From: an uncultured Prevotellaceae bacterium
GTDB taxonomy: Bacteria > Bacteroidota > Bacteroidia > Bacteroidales > Muribaculaceae
Length of the DNA: 13,532 nt
Direction of reading: 5' to 3'
NCBI GenBank assembly: GCA_937916085.1
Contig: CALGGO010000012.1
Coordinates: 1-13,532, forward strand
The notes beneath the pieces were generated by a model. It saw only the letters and a list, made by a program, of their open reading frames with translations. It was not told the DNA's origin and ran no database searches. This document shows positions 13,532 to 13,532 of this stretch, piece by piece (the first letter of the stretch is position 1; every line of letters begins with the position of its first letter). The position numbers were made by a program, and so were the translations under genes.

Positions 13532-13532
13532 T

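Larger units (their letters stand above)
13219..13532. other. 314-bp noncoding region at the window edge
   Basis: No gene. Going up from the hypothetical gene, it contains the perfect inverted repeat TGCTAAGTTAGCA (13242-13254), whose minus strand includes TAACTTAG, one base off the -7 consensus and a weak promoter candidate. The 34-bp repeat copy 2 and the fold-back repeat copy 2 follow. The latter nearly reaches the edge, so its outer boundary and the next gene are not visible. Confidence 0.6.

Overview
The window looks like chromosomal DNA from an anaerobic, gut-type member of the Bacteroidales. The evidence is protein resemblance (a Bacteroidetes-style aconitase next to a homodimeric NADP isocitrate dehydrogenase), promoters of the Bacteroidetes form (TTTG, about 19 bp, TAnnTTTG), almost no Shine-Dalgarno sequences, GC-rich genes separated by very AT-rich gaps, and short degenerate tandem repeats in those gaps. 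Genus and family cannot be fixed from the sequence alone.

All eleven protein genes lie on the minus strand, so transcription runs from high to low coordinates. In that order: (i) a small exported protein of unknown function (13218-12571); (ii) a cytidylate kinase-like P-loop protein (12329-11688); (iii) phosphate acetyltransferase and acetate kinase (11332-10319, 10214-9006), closed by a strong hairpin terminator at 8944-8982; (iv) a complete citrate lyase set citD-citE-citF-citX-citCG (8648-3659), driven by a good promoter at 8727-8757; (v) aconitase and NADP isocitrate dehydrogenase (3615-1375, 1263-49), with no visible terminator or promoter separating them from the citrate lyase genes. 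No RNA gene, CRISPR array, insertion sequence or plus-strand gene was found.

Metabolic reading: CitDEF cleaves citrate to acetate and oxaloacetate. CitG makes the prosthetic-group precursor, CitX attaches it to CitD, and CitC acetylates it to switch the enzyme on; CitC and CitG are one fused polypeptide here. The same transcript probably carries aconitase and isocitrate dehydrogenase, so one regulatory unit would control both the cleavage of citrate and its conversion to 2-oxoglutarate. Pta-AckA upstream is the acetate/ATP branch. No citrate transporter, citrate-sensing two-component system or oxaloacetate decarboxylase is present, so whether the citrate is imported or made internally is open.

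The noncoding DNA holds the least expected structure. Two copies of a CAA/TTG-rich fold-back repeat lie at 11409-11603 (upstream of pta) and 13401-13531 (window edge). Each has about 49-nt arms pairing imperfectly in a regular pattern, and the first copy carries a second, diverged left arm. A 34-bp block made of three 10-bp units also occurs twice (12398-12431, 13328-13361), and a GCGC-GAA-GCGC mini-hairpin occurs at 1355 and 12503.
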